Origin: Paratinospora sagittata
Taxonomy: Eukaryota; Streptophyta; Magnoliopsida; Ranunculales; Menispermaceae
Direction: 5' to 3'
Assembly: GCA_035771175.1 (NCBI GenBank)
Contig: CM069593.1
Location: forward strand, 43,213,741 to 43,277,740
Length of the DNA stretch: 64,000 nt
The notes below the pieces were generated by a model. It saw only the letters and a list, made by a program, of their open reading frames with translations, made no database searches and was not told the origin of the DNA. This document shows positions 33,619 to 44,365 of this stretch, piece after piece. Both the position numbers and the translations under genes were made by a program. Position 1 is the first letter of the stretch; every line of letters starts with the position of its first letter.

Positions 33619-34300
33619 ATAGAAGATTTATTCTAAATTTTTCGAGACTAGCTGAGCCTATGACAAAGCTAACAAGAAAGGATGTCAAATTTAGTTGGGA
33701 TGAGAAATGTGAGAATTCCTTTCAGGAGTTGAAGAGACGATTAACCACAGCCCCAATATTGATCACTCCTGCAAGCAGAGTCGGTTATGTTATTTACACT
33801 GATGCTTCTAAGAATGGCCTTGGCGCTGTTCTGATGCAGGAAGGTAAAGTGGTTGCTTATGCTTCTAAGCAACTGAAGACTCATGAACAGAACTATCCGA
33901 CTCATGATTTAGAATTGGCTGCTATTGTATTTTCCTTGAAGATATAGAGACATTATCTTTATGAAGAGAAATTTGATCTATACTCTGATCATAAGAGTTT
34001 GAAGTACATCTATGCACAAAAAGAGTTAAATTTGAGGCAAAGGAGATGAATGGAATTGCTGAATGATTATGATTCTCAACTACATTATCACCGAGGGAAA
34101 GCCAACGTAGTCGCAGATGCTTTAAGTCAAAAATCGTATAAGAACGATGCAGAAAAAGCCCATATGTACCAATTGATTGAAGATTATAATTTGGGCGTAC
34201 AAAAAGGTGAAAATCAGATTTTCTTATATAATATGAGCTGCAAGCCAGACCTACTACATCAAATTAACCGTCCAATTTATTCAAAAAAAAAAGGGAGATA
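33619..34300 (+). pseudogene. Gypsy RNase H fragment
   Basis: Plus-strand residues run from the end of RT ([20 protein letters not shown]) through RNase H ([42 protein letters not shown]) to the connection motif HYHRGKANVVADALSQK. Two in-frame stops, at 33945 (TAG) and 34048 (TGA), each replace a tryptophan of the family consensus. The start is a sharp junction with non-repeat sequence at 33618. Confidence 0.85.
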
Positions 34301-36713
34301 AACTTCCAAAATCAAAGACAGACAAATTCGAAGTATGAACTTAAATCTCTCTGGTGACAGCATCATTGAAAAGATCAAAACTCCAAAACGAGCAAGAGAA
34401 TAAAAAAAAAAGATCAAAAAAAGAAGAAGAAGATTTCAAACATGATCCTGAAATCATGCCAGAAATCTCGCCGACATGTCGCCTGGAATCTCGCCGAAAA
34501 TCTTTCACGTCTCGCTCTCTCTAAACCCAATCGCACAAGCGTTCTTTCGAAACCAACGCACAAGCCTCCTCTTCCTCTCGAACCCTCGCTCTTATCTTCC
34601 TTTCTCTGCCAGCGCACACCGTGACTCATCGCCCCTGCAACTCATCACTGCCTCTGCTCTCTCGCTCTCGCCAGGTCTCTCTCTCAACTCTCTGCTCAAA
34701 ACTTCAGTGCCCGAAACCCTCATCTCGCTGCCGCTCTCTCTCTCTTCTCCACCACAGATCTCGCCGCCCTTTCTCTCTCTCTCTTCTCCGCCACTGCTCT
34801 CTCGATCTCTCAATCTCTCGTCCCATCGCCCTCACTTTCTTCTTCTTCTTCTTCTTCTCCTTTTCCCCATCCTCTTTTCTTTCCCCTCCCCTGTTTTCTT
34901 CCTTCCGCCCTGCAACTCATTTTTTTATTTTTTTATTTTTTTTCTTTCTTTTCTTTTCTTTTAAACAACCGACATGTTATATGATATATATATATATATA
35001 TCATACATACAATACCACATATAAACTCCCCTGTTTTCTTCCTTCCACCCGGCAACTCAAGTGTATTTTATTATTTTATTTTTTTAAGCAACCAAAATGT
35101 TATATAATATATTTATATATATATATCATACATACAATACATTATTATTTATTTTTTTACATTGCAACTCAAGTGTTATTATTTTTTTAAGCAACCAAAA
35201 TGTTATATAATATATTTATTTATATATATATTATACATACAATACCGCATATAATATATTAGATTATGGTATATCATATTTTACGTTTTTACTATCTAGA
35301 CCATCATATTATATCAGGTGGAAGTTATTAGCTAAGTTATATTATATGTATAATGTGACCACCACCATACAACATAGACATGTGTGCATATTATATTAAT
35401 ATAATATAATACAAAACAAGTGATTAACGTGTGATTTATGCGTGGATAGGTTGATAACGCCCAACGTCGAGGAATCAATCTCAACACTTTTGGAACTTAG
35501 CTATTCAGGTGGGGATGATTCTAGGCCTTCATAATATTTTATTTGATATATAGATAGGAATGTTAAATTAATTAGGTCCATAGTATTATTAGATTGCTTA
35601 TGCATGCCTATTGTACATGATTATATATATACAATGTTGTGATTGTTTAGCCATGATGATATGTGTGTTAACATGAATTTTATTCTGATCAAATGATAAT
35701 TGGATGCATGAAATTCATGTGGTAGTTGAATTTATTTATAAATTATAATGCCTGATAATGAAATGTATGATTTGGAATATTGGCGTAGTGAATGCGTGAA
35801 CACTATTATAATTGATTTTGTGACATGATACCATGTGTAGTGGAGTTGAATATGTTTTATGAATGCACTTATTATCGTGCTTATACCGTACGTATGGCGT
35901 GACATCACTAAAGAACACGATTAAGATAAGAATCACACATATGAGGCAGTTATTCTAAGGAATATCGCCAATGTTCTAATTTTTGGGCTGTGCCACCCTG
36001 AGTTTGGTTTTCCTAAAGGTACGTGATATAGAACGTGATGAAATTCTCGACTCAAACAATCTAATGTTGCAACGATTAATGTGTGAAACTTGTTTGTAAT
36101 GTTCTTGTGTATGTATCATAATAAAATATTATGAATTGTTTAGATGACCCACTGGGCTTTCAAGCTCATCCCTATTTTTTTTACGTGCAGGTACTTAGAA
36201 AATAAAATCGCAAGTTCGTGACGTAGTTCAGTGTAGTTGGGGTGGGTTTAATTAATTAATTAGTATTATGGGGAAAGACTGAATATTTTTATTTGACTTT
36301 TAAAGGTTTATGATTTGAATGAATTGTATTGATAATCGAAATACAATGAATATTATTACGGTTAGTAAAGACTCTGTGATTTATTTCACGTGTGAATGCC
36401 ATGGAATAGAATTCATTAATTCTATTTGATGATTGTATTTAAATGTTGGGTCCATAATGGATGAACAAGGGCAAGTACCTCGTATGAAGATAACGATTGT
36501 ATGAAGAATTAAAGGTATTCGTTTATCTTAACCAGTAAGTTGGTTGGAAGAATATAAACTCATAGTTTTGCAAATTTTATTATTTATAAAATGGTTATGG
36601 GTTAAGATAGACGGATACGAGTAACGTCTCGATTTTCAGTGATATTTTATATAAAAGTAAAATATTCATTATCTTACAAAAAAAGAAATTTAGTTTTGAA
36701 AATCGGGGTGTTA
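34301..36713 (+). mobile_element. Gypsy-C 5' LTR, right copy
   Basis: The reverse complement matches 8516-11180. Identifiable parts are a CT-rich block (34440-34930, starting ATGATCCTGAAATCA), a TA-rich block with repeated GCAACTCAAGTG words (34960-35260), and the conserved 3' half ending TCGGGGTGTTAC at about 36714. The LTR start is not resolved: 34301-34440 is anonymous A-rich sequence. Serine/leucine-rich frames in the CT-rich block are not genes. Confidence 0.75.
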
Positions 36714-36718
36714 CGGTT

Positions 36719-36730
36719 TGGTATCAGAGC
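36719..36730 (+). promoter_or_regulatory. Primer-binding site, Gypsy-C right
   Basis: TGGTATCAGAGC, complementary to initiator Met-tRNA, six bases after the LTR end. Confidence 0.9.
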
Positions 36731-37000
36731 TTTAGGCTTCAGATCATGGGAAGTGTTACAACGAATTATGAGAAGCTTAGTATCAGTGAGTAGGTATCAA
36801 ATCTTTATGAGATTAGGGTCCAACTTGAACTAGATAAATATGTCAATCATAAACTTTATAACGTAATATCAGGAATGAAAGTACAGTGGGTCTAACAAAC
36901 TCAAAACTTTTAGGACATCGGTTAGAGACAAGAACTTGTATGAAAACTGTTTGGTTAGAATCTGAGATCAGGATGAATCTTTTATTCTTGGTTCCAAAGC

Positions 37001-37351
37001 GGTATGAGACGTGGAGGAATTTAAGGGTATTTGAGGAGTCTTGATCTTGGAGACTAGCAGACCATGTTTGGTGAATGACTAACAACTCTGGACGAGCTTG
37101 TATCGCTACGTTCAACTGGTATGGGACAGCTTGGACATAGTGGGTACCTGGGAAGCCTTAGTTGGTAGGACATTTGTGCATTGTTTGGGTGTATTGAAGT
37201 TTCTTTATGGAAGCTTATATCATTGGGCTAGAGTGGTATGGGACACTTGAATACGGAGGGTATAAGTGAAAGTTTGGGAATTTTCTTTATACCATTGTTG
37301 TGTGGTATGTTGTTTGTTTGTTTGCTTGTCTTGTTTACTTGTATCAAAACC
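37001..37351 (+). repeat. Leader motif triplet with 117-bp spacing (Gypsy-C, right)
   Basis: GGTATGAGAC at 37001, GGTATGGGACA at 37118 and again at 37235: spacing 117 and 117. Between motifs the units share words in register (GGGTA near +25, CATGTTTGG/CATTGTTTGG near +62, AGCTTGTATC/AGCTTATATC near +96), so they are diverged tandem units of an untranslated leader. Confidence 0.85.
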
Positions 37352-37518
37352 AAATCTTGTACCCTGTGACAATCATGGATTGTCAAAATTTTATGAAACC
37401 TAGAAACTGAATCAATAGGATCATTTTATTTTCGAGAACTTAGAATTCTGAATCTAGAGTCACCCTAACCGGAAATAATTATCTCCTGTAGTACTAAAGA
37501 TGAGTTGAAATTTTATAG

Positions 37519-38997
37519 ATGGTTGCACCTCGAAGAAGGAACACAAGGTCTGTGAGTGATCTCGTAAGGGACACTGATCCAGCTGTGCAGACACAATCGA
37601 CATCCGAATCTCAGCCGACGGAGCAAGAACATGCAAATCAAATAGTGAATGTTGACTCTGCTGGAATAGAGAACGTCCAACCTACAACAGTTCCAACCCC
37701 TGGAATTGTTTTGGGACCAGAGATGATGGCTGAATTTGTGAGGCAAGTCGTGGAACAGGTGACCAGACAGATGCCTCAACCTCTACTGAATCCAACAATT
37801 GTGGTGTAGAATGAAACAGGAACTCAAAATATCAGGAGACCTGAAGAAAAGGAATGGGAAGATCAATTGAAAGACTTCCAACGTATGCATCCTTCGAAAT
37901 TTGAAGGAAAACCAGACCCAAGGGAAGCTGACAAGTGATTCCAGGAGGTTCAGGAACACTTGGAAGTTCTGGGAGTAACTGGTCCAAGAATGGTGGCAAT
38001 TGCGGCTCACCAATTCATAGGTGAGGCCAAACATTGGTGGAGAATGGTTAAAGAAAGTCCTACAGTTGATGTAAATACTATGACCTGGGCAACTTTTGAA
38101 GAAATATTTTATGATAAATTCTTTCCCAAAGCGAACAGAAAAGAGCTACAATCTGAATTTGTGAGACTGATACAGAGGAACATGACAGTGGCAGAATATG
38201 AGGCGAAGTTTATCGAACTTTCCAGATTTGCTCGTGAACTGGTCGCCAATGAACAGATGAAAGCTAGTAGATTTGCAGAAGGTCTCAAAATGGAGATTAG
38301 AAAGGTGGTTGTTCCAATGAATCTGGAGACTTACAAAGAGGTAGTTGAACGAGCCCTGTTAGTAGAAAGAGAAATGAACCTACAAGAAACAATACGGAAC
38401 ATGAACAAAAGGCCTCAAGGACAGAATTTTGATTACCAGGGTAATCACAACAAGAGGCAGAATCTGAATAACTTCGGTGGCAATAATAATAATTGGAACA
38501 GAAACAAGTTCAATAATGGGAACCAGTGGAACAGGGGGCAGAATCACAACGACGGGTCAGGAGGGTCTAGGCATAATGGTAGACAACAGATGCAGCAAAA
38601 CAATATTCGTCCACCCCAACAAAATAGAAACCAAGTAGTAGATACGAGCCTTTGCTTCAAATGCAATCGATCTGGTCATTTGGCGCGAAACTGCACGATG
38701 CAAGGAGTTCGACAAAATTTTCGTCCGGGCAACTGGCAGAACAACAACAATGTGCAAGGACGAAATCAAGCCAATCGTCCGAGTTATAATCAGAACCAAA
38801 TCCAAAACCAAAATCAAGGCAGAGTCTTTGCAATGACAGAAGGAAATCCTGAACAAGAAGTTGGTACAAACGAAGTGGTGGAAGGTACATTCATTTTATT
38901 TCATGTTACAGTTAAAATCTTGTTTGATTCTAGAGCATCAAGGTCTTTTATTTCTGAAAACATAGCCAGCAAACTACAACTTTCCACTGTACCTTTA
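37519..38997 (+). pseudogene. Gypsy-C gag and protease start, right copy
   Basis: The start codon at 37519 (MVAPRRRNTRSVSDLV) opens a single frame. It holds the retrotransposon gag domain (about 37960-38400: QFIGEAKHWWRMV, TWATFEEIFYDKFFP, YEAKFIELSRFA), an N/Q/G-rich linker, the CCHC knuckle CFKCNRSGHLARNC (38652-38693), and a damaged protease motif LFDSRASRSFISE (consensus glycine replaced by R). Two stops interrupt gag: TAG at 37807 and TGA at 37936. Gypsy sequence ends near 38997; the frame then runs on to 39090 in copia LTR. Gag would package the element RNA. Confidence 0.88.
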
Positions 38998-39595
38998 TCG
39001 GTCGATCCAATCGATTGCAATCTGATGGTTTCGGTCAGAGCATCCGATCCCACACCGTCGGATCTTCGTACATCAGACCTAGACAAATAACTACATTCAT
39101 CGTATCTGGACGTTCCAGATCCGATCTTACACGGACGCATCTCATTCTTCTGATCAAAGATCGACGATGTGTACGGGCGAAGTGCAAAGTGTTGTGCGCC
39201 CAATGTACCCTAAGTCCCCCAATCGCCTTTTCGCCCTCTCACATGCGTGCGCGAGCATCACCCCTAAGCCTTCATTGTGTGTGTGTCTGTTAGCTGAAAT
39301 TCAAGTGTAGTATTCTATCTATACTTATAAGAAAATAATTAGAACTCTGTCTTTCCCATGTGGGACTAAAAGATTATTTTCAAATTTTACCACTTTACAC
39401 CTATCAAGTAGGCTACTTTAGACTCAATTTCTCATTCATATATAAATGGGAATAGCTAAATACTTATATATTCTTAATCTTCACATATCAAAGATTAATA
39501 ATCAACTTCGATCCACCCAAAATCACTTGTGGGCCCTACTTTAATATTTATCTGAAAATGGTGAAAAACCATATTTTATATGCCCATTTTCCAAC
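38998..39595 (-). repeat. Copia-A 3' LTR, truncated, right copy
   Basis: Collinear with 53375-53965. It ends at CCAACA (39595), which in reverse is the LTR start TGTTGG. The outer half is replaced by Gypsy-C at 38998, with similarity resuming at CGGTCGATCCAATCG. Confidence 0.8.
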
Positions 39596-40191
39596 AATCC
39601 CCCCACATGAATGGAAATTGAACTAATTGCACTTTCTATCATCCCCCACATAAATGGATTTTTGATGTAATTTTGAAAAAAAAATTAATGCAGACACTAG
39701 AAAGAGTACAAGTGGAACGAGTTGCATCGAGATAGGTAACTTGTGGCTTTGAACCTTCCCTAGTGAAACACTATCGAATTTGCTAGCTAATCAGCGAACA
39801 CAATGTCTTGAACTGTTCAGCCGTTGATGCAAACCAAGACAATAATGTACACACAACAATTTTGGTTCTCACGGTTGTGCTCATTTTGGCCCTAAACAAC
39901 TCCTGGATTCATGAGTGCTTTAGAAAATTCAAGCCTTAAAATCCTCATATAATTGGCCCAGTCCTATTAAGAGTATCCCTGCTATACCCCACATAATTAA
40001 TATGTCGTAAGAATCATTAAAAACAATGCTTATCCTTACTCATTTTACAGGCAGAACTATTGTATCATAAGAATGGGTAGGAGTGTGATTTTCCTTAGTG
40101 CTACACCAGATTTCATAATTTAGTTGCCCCTTTTGAACCTAGTTCTTGGGATCTCTAGTCATCTAGGTTGGGTTTCCAGTTTGAACCTCTA
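39596..40191 (-). other. Copia-A 3' untranslated region
   Basis: Lies between the RNase H stop and the 3' LTR, and matches 53966-54524. No open frame of note. Its LTR-proximal end, read on minus, is the purine-rich ATGTGGGGGGAT-type tract that primes plus-strand DNA. Confidence 0.7.
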
Positions 40192-40833
40192 TTAAATAGG
40201 CTTTAACCCCATTCCCCTCGATAAACATTGTACTTGATCTCTAGGAAAACCTTTAGTTAGTGGATCCGCAAGGTTGTCCTTTGATTTTATATAATCTATG
40301 GATATTACACCATTTTCAAGTAACTGTTTAATGGTGTTGTGTCTTCGACGTATATGTCTTGACTTACCATTATACATCTTATTTTGCGCTCTAGCTATAG
40401 CAGACATACTATCACAATGAATGCATATTGCTGAGACAGGTTTGAACCAACACGGAATATCCTCTAAAAAGTTACGAAGCCATTCTGCTTCTTCTCCAAC
40501 TTTTTCTAAAGCTATAAATTCAGATTCCATAGTGGATTTGGCTATACATGTTTATTTTGAGGATTTCCATGATATCGCTCCTCCTCCAATTGTGAACACA
40601 TATCCACTCGTAGATTTTGTGTTCTTGGAGTCAAATATTCAATTTGCATCACTATATCCTTTTAGAACAATTGAATATCTTGTATAATGCATTTCATAAT
40701 GTTGTGTGTACCTTAGATATCTAAGTACCTTAATCAAAGCTTTCCAATGAACCTTGCCTGGATTTTTTGTAAATCGACTCAATTTATTAATTGCACATGC
40801 TATGTCAGGTTGCGTACATACCATAACATACAT
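40192..40833 (-). pseudogene. Copia-A RNase H, right copy
   Basis: Minus frames: 40833-40639 (MYVMVCTQPDIACAINKLSR, LRYLRYTQHY) and 40530-40192 (MESEFIALEKVGEEAEWLRN, IHCDSMSAIARAQN, HIRRRHNTIKQLL, IKSKDNLADPLTKG). The catalytic acidic residues E (SEFIA) and D (CDSMSA) and the terminal DPLTKG box are present. A frame break between the two halves around 40540-40640 makes it non-functional as it stands. Confidence 0.85.
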
Positions 40834-40834
40834 T

Positions 40835-41579
40835 TAAGGGTGTACAAATCTCGGTTCGATTCGATTTTTGATAAAAATCGAAACCGAACCGAACTTAGTT
40901 CGGATTGGGTTTTGATAAAAATCGAAACCGAACCGAACTTAGTTCGGGTTGGGTTTTTTGAAATTGAAACCGAGCCAAACTAATACTCAAATCGAACCGA
41001 ACTGAACCGAATTTGTTCGATTTGGGTTGATCGGGTTAGTTACGTCAATTTTACAATTATGAATTTTATACTCAACACTATTTTACCTTTTCAAAACACA
41101 TTTAATCATTTGAAAAATATAATATATAGTTTTATCACTACAATTAAAACACAAAATACATTATTACATTTAATAATAGGAATACTGAAAGAGATTGACA
41201 TGGAAAATTTCTACATGTTTTTCATTTAAAGCCTTTCTTAAGACAATTTTTTTATGTACCTGCACGTCCAATTCCAAGTATCCAATAGTTAAACAAATAA
41301 AAATTAAAAGCAAGTTTAAAGGATATTTTAATCATGTTCCTACATATTTAAAGTTTAGGGTTATAGGAGAAATGACAGTATTGCCCTCAAGTTCAGTTCG
41401 ATTTGGGTTAAATTCGATTTTTCAATGTCTAAACTGAAAACCGAACCAAACTGATCGATTTTTTTTTCATTCCTTAAATTGAAAACCGAATCGAACTTCA
41501 CAAAAACCGAACCAAATCGAACCGATCACGTCGGTTTGGTTCGGTTTTTCGGTTTGGTCGGTCTCGATGAACACCCCTA
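40835..41579. mobile_element. hAT-type MITE in Copia-A, right copy
   Basis: Same insertion as 1409-2079, flanked by CATACATT at 40827-40834 and 41580-41587. It is about 75 bp longer, mainly from an extra tandem unit with GAAACCGAACCGAACTTAGT near 40880-40950. Confidence 0.85.
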
Positions 41580-41585
41580 CATACA

Positions 41586-42281
41586 TTAGACTGCCAAGTA
41601 TATACGTGAATATTCTAATTTATTTTTGGGTTGCCCTTTATTCTTGATAAGATGTAAATTCACATCTATTGGTGTTTTTATAGGACTAGTATCATATTTA
41701 TTGAACTTAATCAATATTTTCTCAATATAATGAGATTGAGACAAGACTAATCCATCAAATATTTTAGAAATTTTAATCTCTAAAATAACACCAGCAATGC
41801 CCATATCTTTCATATCAAAATGTCTAGTCAACATTTTCTTGGTAAACTTGATTATAGCTTTATTATTATCTATAATCAACATATCATCTACGTTAAGGCA
41901 CACTATGACATAGCCCTTTGGTGTGTTTTTGACATATACACATTTGCCATATTCATTGATTTTAAAACCATTGGACAACATGACATTGTCAAATTTAATA
42001 TGCCATTGTTGTGGTGCTTGTTTTAATCCATATAATGATTTAACAAGTCTACACACCTTACGTTCTTGTCCAAATGCAACGAATCCTTCAGGTTGTTGCA
42101 TATATATCTCTTCTTCTAATTCACCATTTAAGAAAGTTGTCTTAACATCCATTTGACGAATTTCAAGATTGTTTATTGTAGCAATAGCAATTAACATTCT
42201 TATGGATGTTATTCTAGTTACCGGTGAATATGTATCAAAGAAATCAAGGCCCTCTGTTTGTTTAAATCCCTTGGCTACCAA
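41586..42281 (-). pseudogene. Copia-A reverse transcriptase, longest open frame
   Basis: An uninterrupted 231-codon minus frame from MVAKGFKQTEGLDFFDTYSP through MDVKTTFLNGELEEEIYMQQ, SLYGLKQAPQQWHIKFDNVM, the active-site box (here NVDDMLII; the family tyrosine is replaced by N), MLTRHFDMKDMGIAGVILEI and SQSHYIEKILIKFNKYDTSP. It stops shortly before the MITE. The changed first residue of the YVDD box, and the split from RNase H and integrase, indicate an inactive copy. Confidence 0.85.
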
Positions 42282-42289
42282 CCTAGCCT

Positions 42290-43172
42290 TATATTTATCA
42301 ATTGAACAGTCAACCTTTAATTTTCTTTTAAAAATCTATTTACACCCTAAAGGCGTCATACTTGATGGTAAATCTACCAATTCCCAGGTATGATTGTGCA
42401 TGATTGATTCAATTTAACTATTTATTGCTTCCTTCCAGTATGGAGCTTCGGGTGTTGACCTTGCCTCTTTAAAAGTTTGAGGTTCACTTTCTAACATATA
42501 CATTATAAAATCAGGACCAAAAGACTTTGCAAGTTTAGCCTTTTTATTACGTTTAGGTTCATCCTATAAAATTTTTATCTGGAGGATTACTACTGCTATT
42601 TGCAGTGTCAGAAATTCTTTTATTGAAACTTAGCTCTTGCATATTTTTATTTGGAAAAATATGCTAAAAAATTGATGCATTTCTAGATTCCATAATTGTA
42701 TTCACATGTATATCATAAATATCTGATTTGTATACAATGAACCTATATGCACTACTATTATGAACATAACCAATGAATATACAATCAATGGTTTTGGGCC
42801 CTATCTTAACCCTTTTAGGTTAAGGTATTGCTACCTTAGCTAAACACCCCAACACTTTAAGTCACATATATCGCTGTGAATTAAGTCTAGAGGTTCAGTG
42901 TTTCTTTCAACTAAATGAAATGGTGTTTTAGTTAACTTTGCCTCAACGCATATTTCACACTTATGATTTGGTTCAATTTGACAGTTAGGTAATAATTTTA
43001 AATTCATCAATTTTCGTAATGAATTAAAATTAACATGTCCTAATCTATCATGCCATAAACAAGAAGACTCCAAAAAATAAACAGAAGATGAATCTTTATT
43101 ATCTTCAAAGTTGCGGATTACAGGCATTATATTCATTTTGAATAATCCCCTTTCTAAGTACCATTTTTCCAC
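42290..43172 (-). pseudogene. Copia-A GAG-pre-integrase / integrase, right copy
   Basis: 43172-42840 on minus encodes [19 protein letters not shown] and [15 protein letters not shown]. The following DDE core is broken by stops. It matches the decay in the two other copies. Confidence 0.7.
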
Positions 43173-43184
43173 AAATACACTATT

Positions 43185-43583
43185 TTAGGAAAGTACAAAT
43201 TTATTAGAGTCAAAGACCATCCTAAAACCACTTTTGCTTAACAGTGAGCCTGAAACATTATTCCGGATGTCAGGTACATGCAACACATCGATCAAGGTGA
43301 GTTCATTTCCTGAGGTCATCTTGAGAACCACCTTCCCAAGACATGTTATTGTTGAAATTGCTGAATTGCGCATGATTAGATTACGTCATCTTATTGTTGT
43401 ATAAGAGGAAAACATGTTCTTATCAGCACAGACATGTCGGGTGGCTTCAGTATCAATCCACCACTCTCTAGGTTCATCAACCATGTTGGCTTCAAATACC
43501 ACAGCATATAACATCAGGTTAGTTACATCTTCAGTCTTCTCCTCGGTCATATTGACTTGATCGTTCTTGGACTTGCCTTTCAA
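43185..43583 (-). pseudogene. Copia-A protease, right copy
   Basis: WWIDTEATRHVCADKNMFSS: the catalytic D-T-G triad reads D-T-E, so the site is damaged. [20 protein letters not shown] follows. A stop near 43380 separates the two parts. Confidence 0.8.
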
Positions 43584-43616
43584 TCGAAAATCTTTGGCTT
43601 TGTGCCCTTGTTTTTA

Positions 43617-44330
43617 TCAATTATAGCACTTGCCATTGAACTTATGAGATTTGCCTTTCTTTTTGGCCTGACTATCATCAGTGTGCTTGCGCTTCTTATT
43701 CATGGTGTGCTTTCCTTCCACAAGGTTAACTTTAGACTCTGTATGGTCTCTAGTTTTCTTGTCTTGACTCTTATTGTCTTGTTCAATCCACAATCTGATA
43801 ATAAGGTTCTCAAGTCCCATCTCTTTACGCTTGTGCTTGAGATAGTTCTTGAAATCTTTCCAAGTAGGTGGCAACTTCTGCATGAATCTCATGGAGAATA
43901 ATCTGTAACTCTTGAACTTGATCCAACACAGTCTTTGAGTCCACCATCTTGTAATCAAGGAACCTGCTGACCACAAATTTCTTATGGCCAGCATCTTCAG
44001 TCTTGTATTTTTTATCCAAAGAATTCTAGAGTTCCTTGACAGTACGGACTGTACTATACACATTATACAGTGTATTTTCTAGCCCATTCAGAATATAATT
44101 CTTGCATAGAAAATCAGTGTCTCCATGCTTGAATTGCAGCAATAACTTGTTTGTCAGTTTCATCATCTCTCAGTTCAGGTTCGTCTTAATTTAGCACCTT
44201 GTCCAAGTTGAGGGTGGTCAGGTAAACTAACATCTTCTGTTGCCAACTTTTGAAGTCAGTGCTAGCGAACTTCTCTGGCTTCTCAGGTTTCATAGAAGTA
44301 GTAGTTGGTTTAGGGACAAAGTCTATCTCC
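43617..44330 (-). pseudogene. Copia-A gag (UBN2-type), right copy
   Basis: Minus-strand residues include MRFMQKLPPTWKDFKNYLKH, the IEQDNKSQDKKTRDH linker, and KRKHTDDSQAKKKGKSHKFN leading to the knuckle region (GKCYN). A frameshift near 43900-43990 splits the frame (VVSRFLDYKMVDSKTVLDQV lies in another frame). Confidence 0.75.
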
Positions 44331-44365
44331 ATTAGCATAATTGTCTTAAGATTGTTGATTGTATG

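Larger units (their letters stand above)
39596..44365 (-). mobile_element. Copia-A internal region, right copy (most complete)
   Basis: In minus coding order: gag (44330-43617), protease (43583-43185), GAG-pre-integrase and decayed integrase (43172-42290), RT (42281-41586), MITE, RNase H (40833-40192) and a non-coding 3' tail with purine-rich tract next to the LTR (40191-39596). It is cut at 44365 by LTR-D before its 5' LTR. Confidence 0.88.

Noticed and set aside
37960..39090. 376-codon frame taken as a complete gag protein
   Set aside because: The true start is at 37519 and two stops separate it. The last 30 or so codons are copia LTR sequence read by chance.
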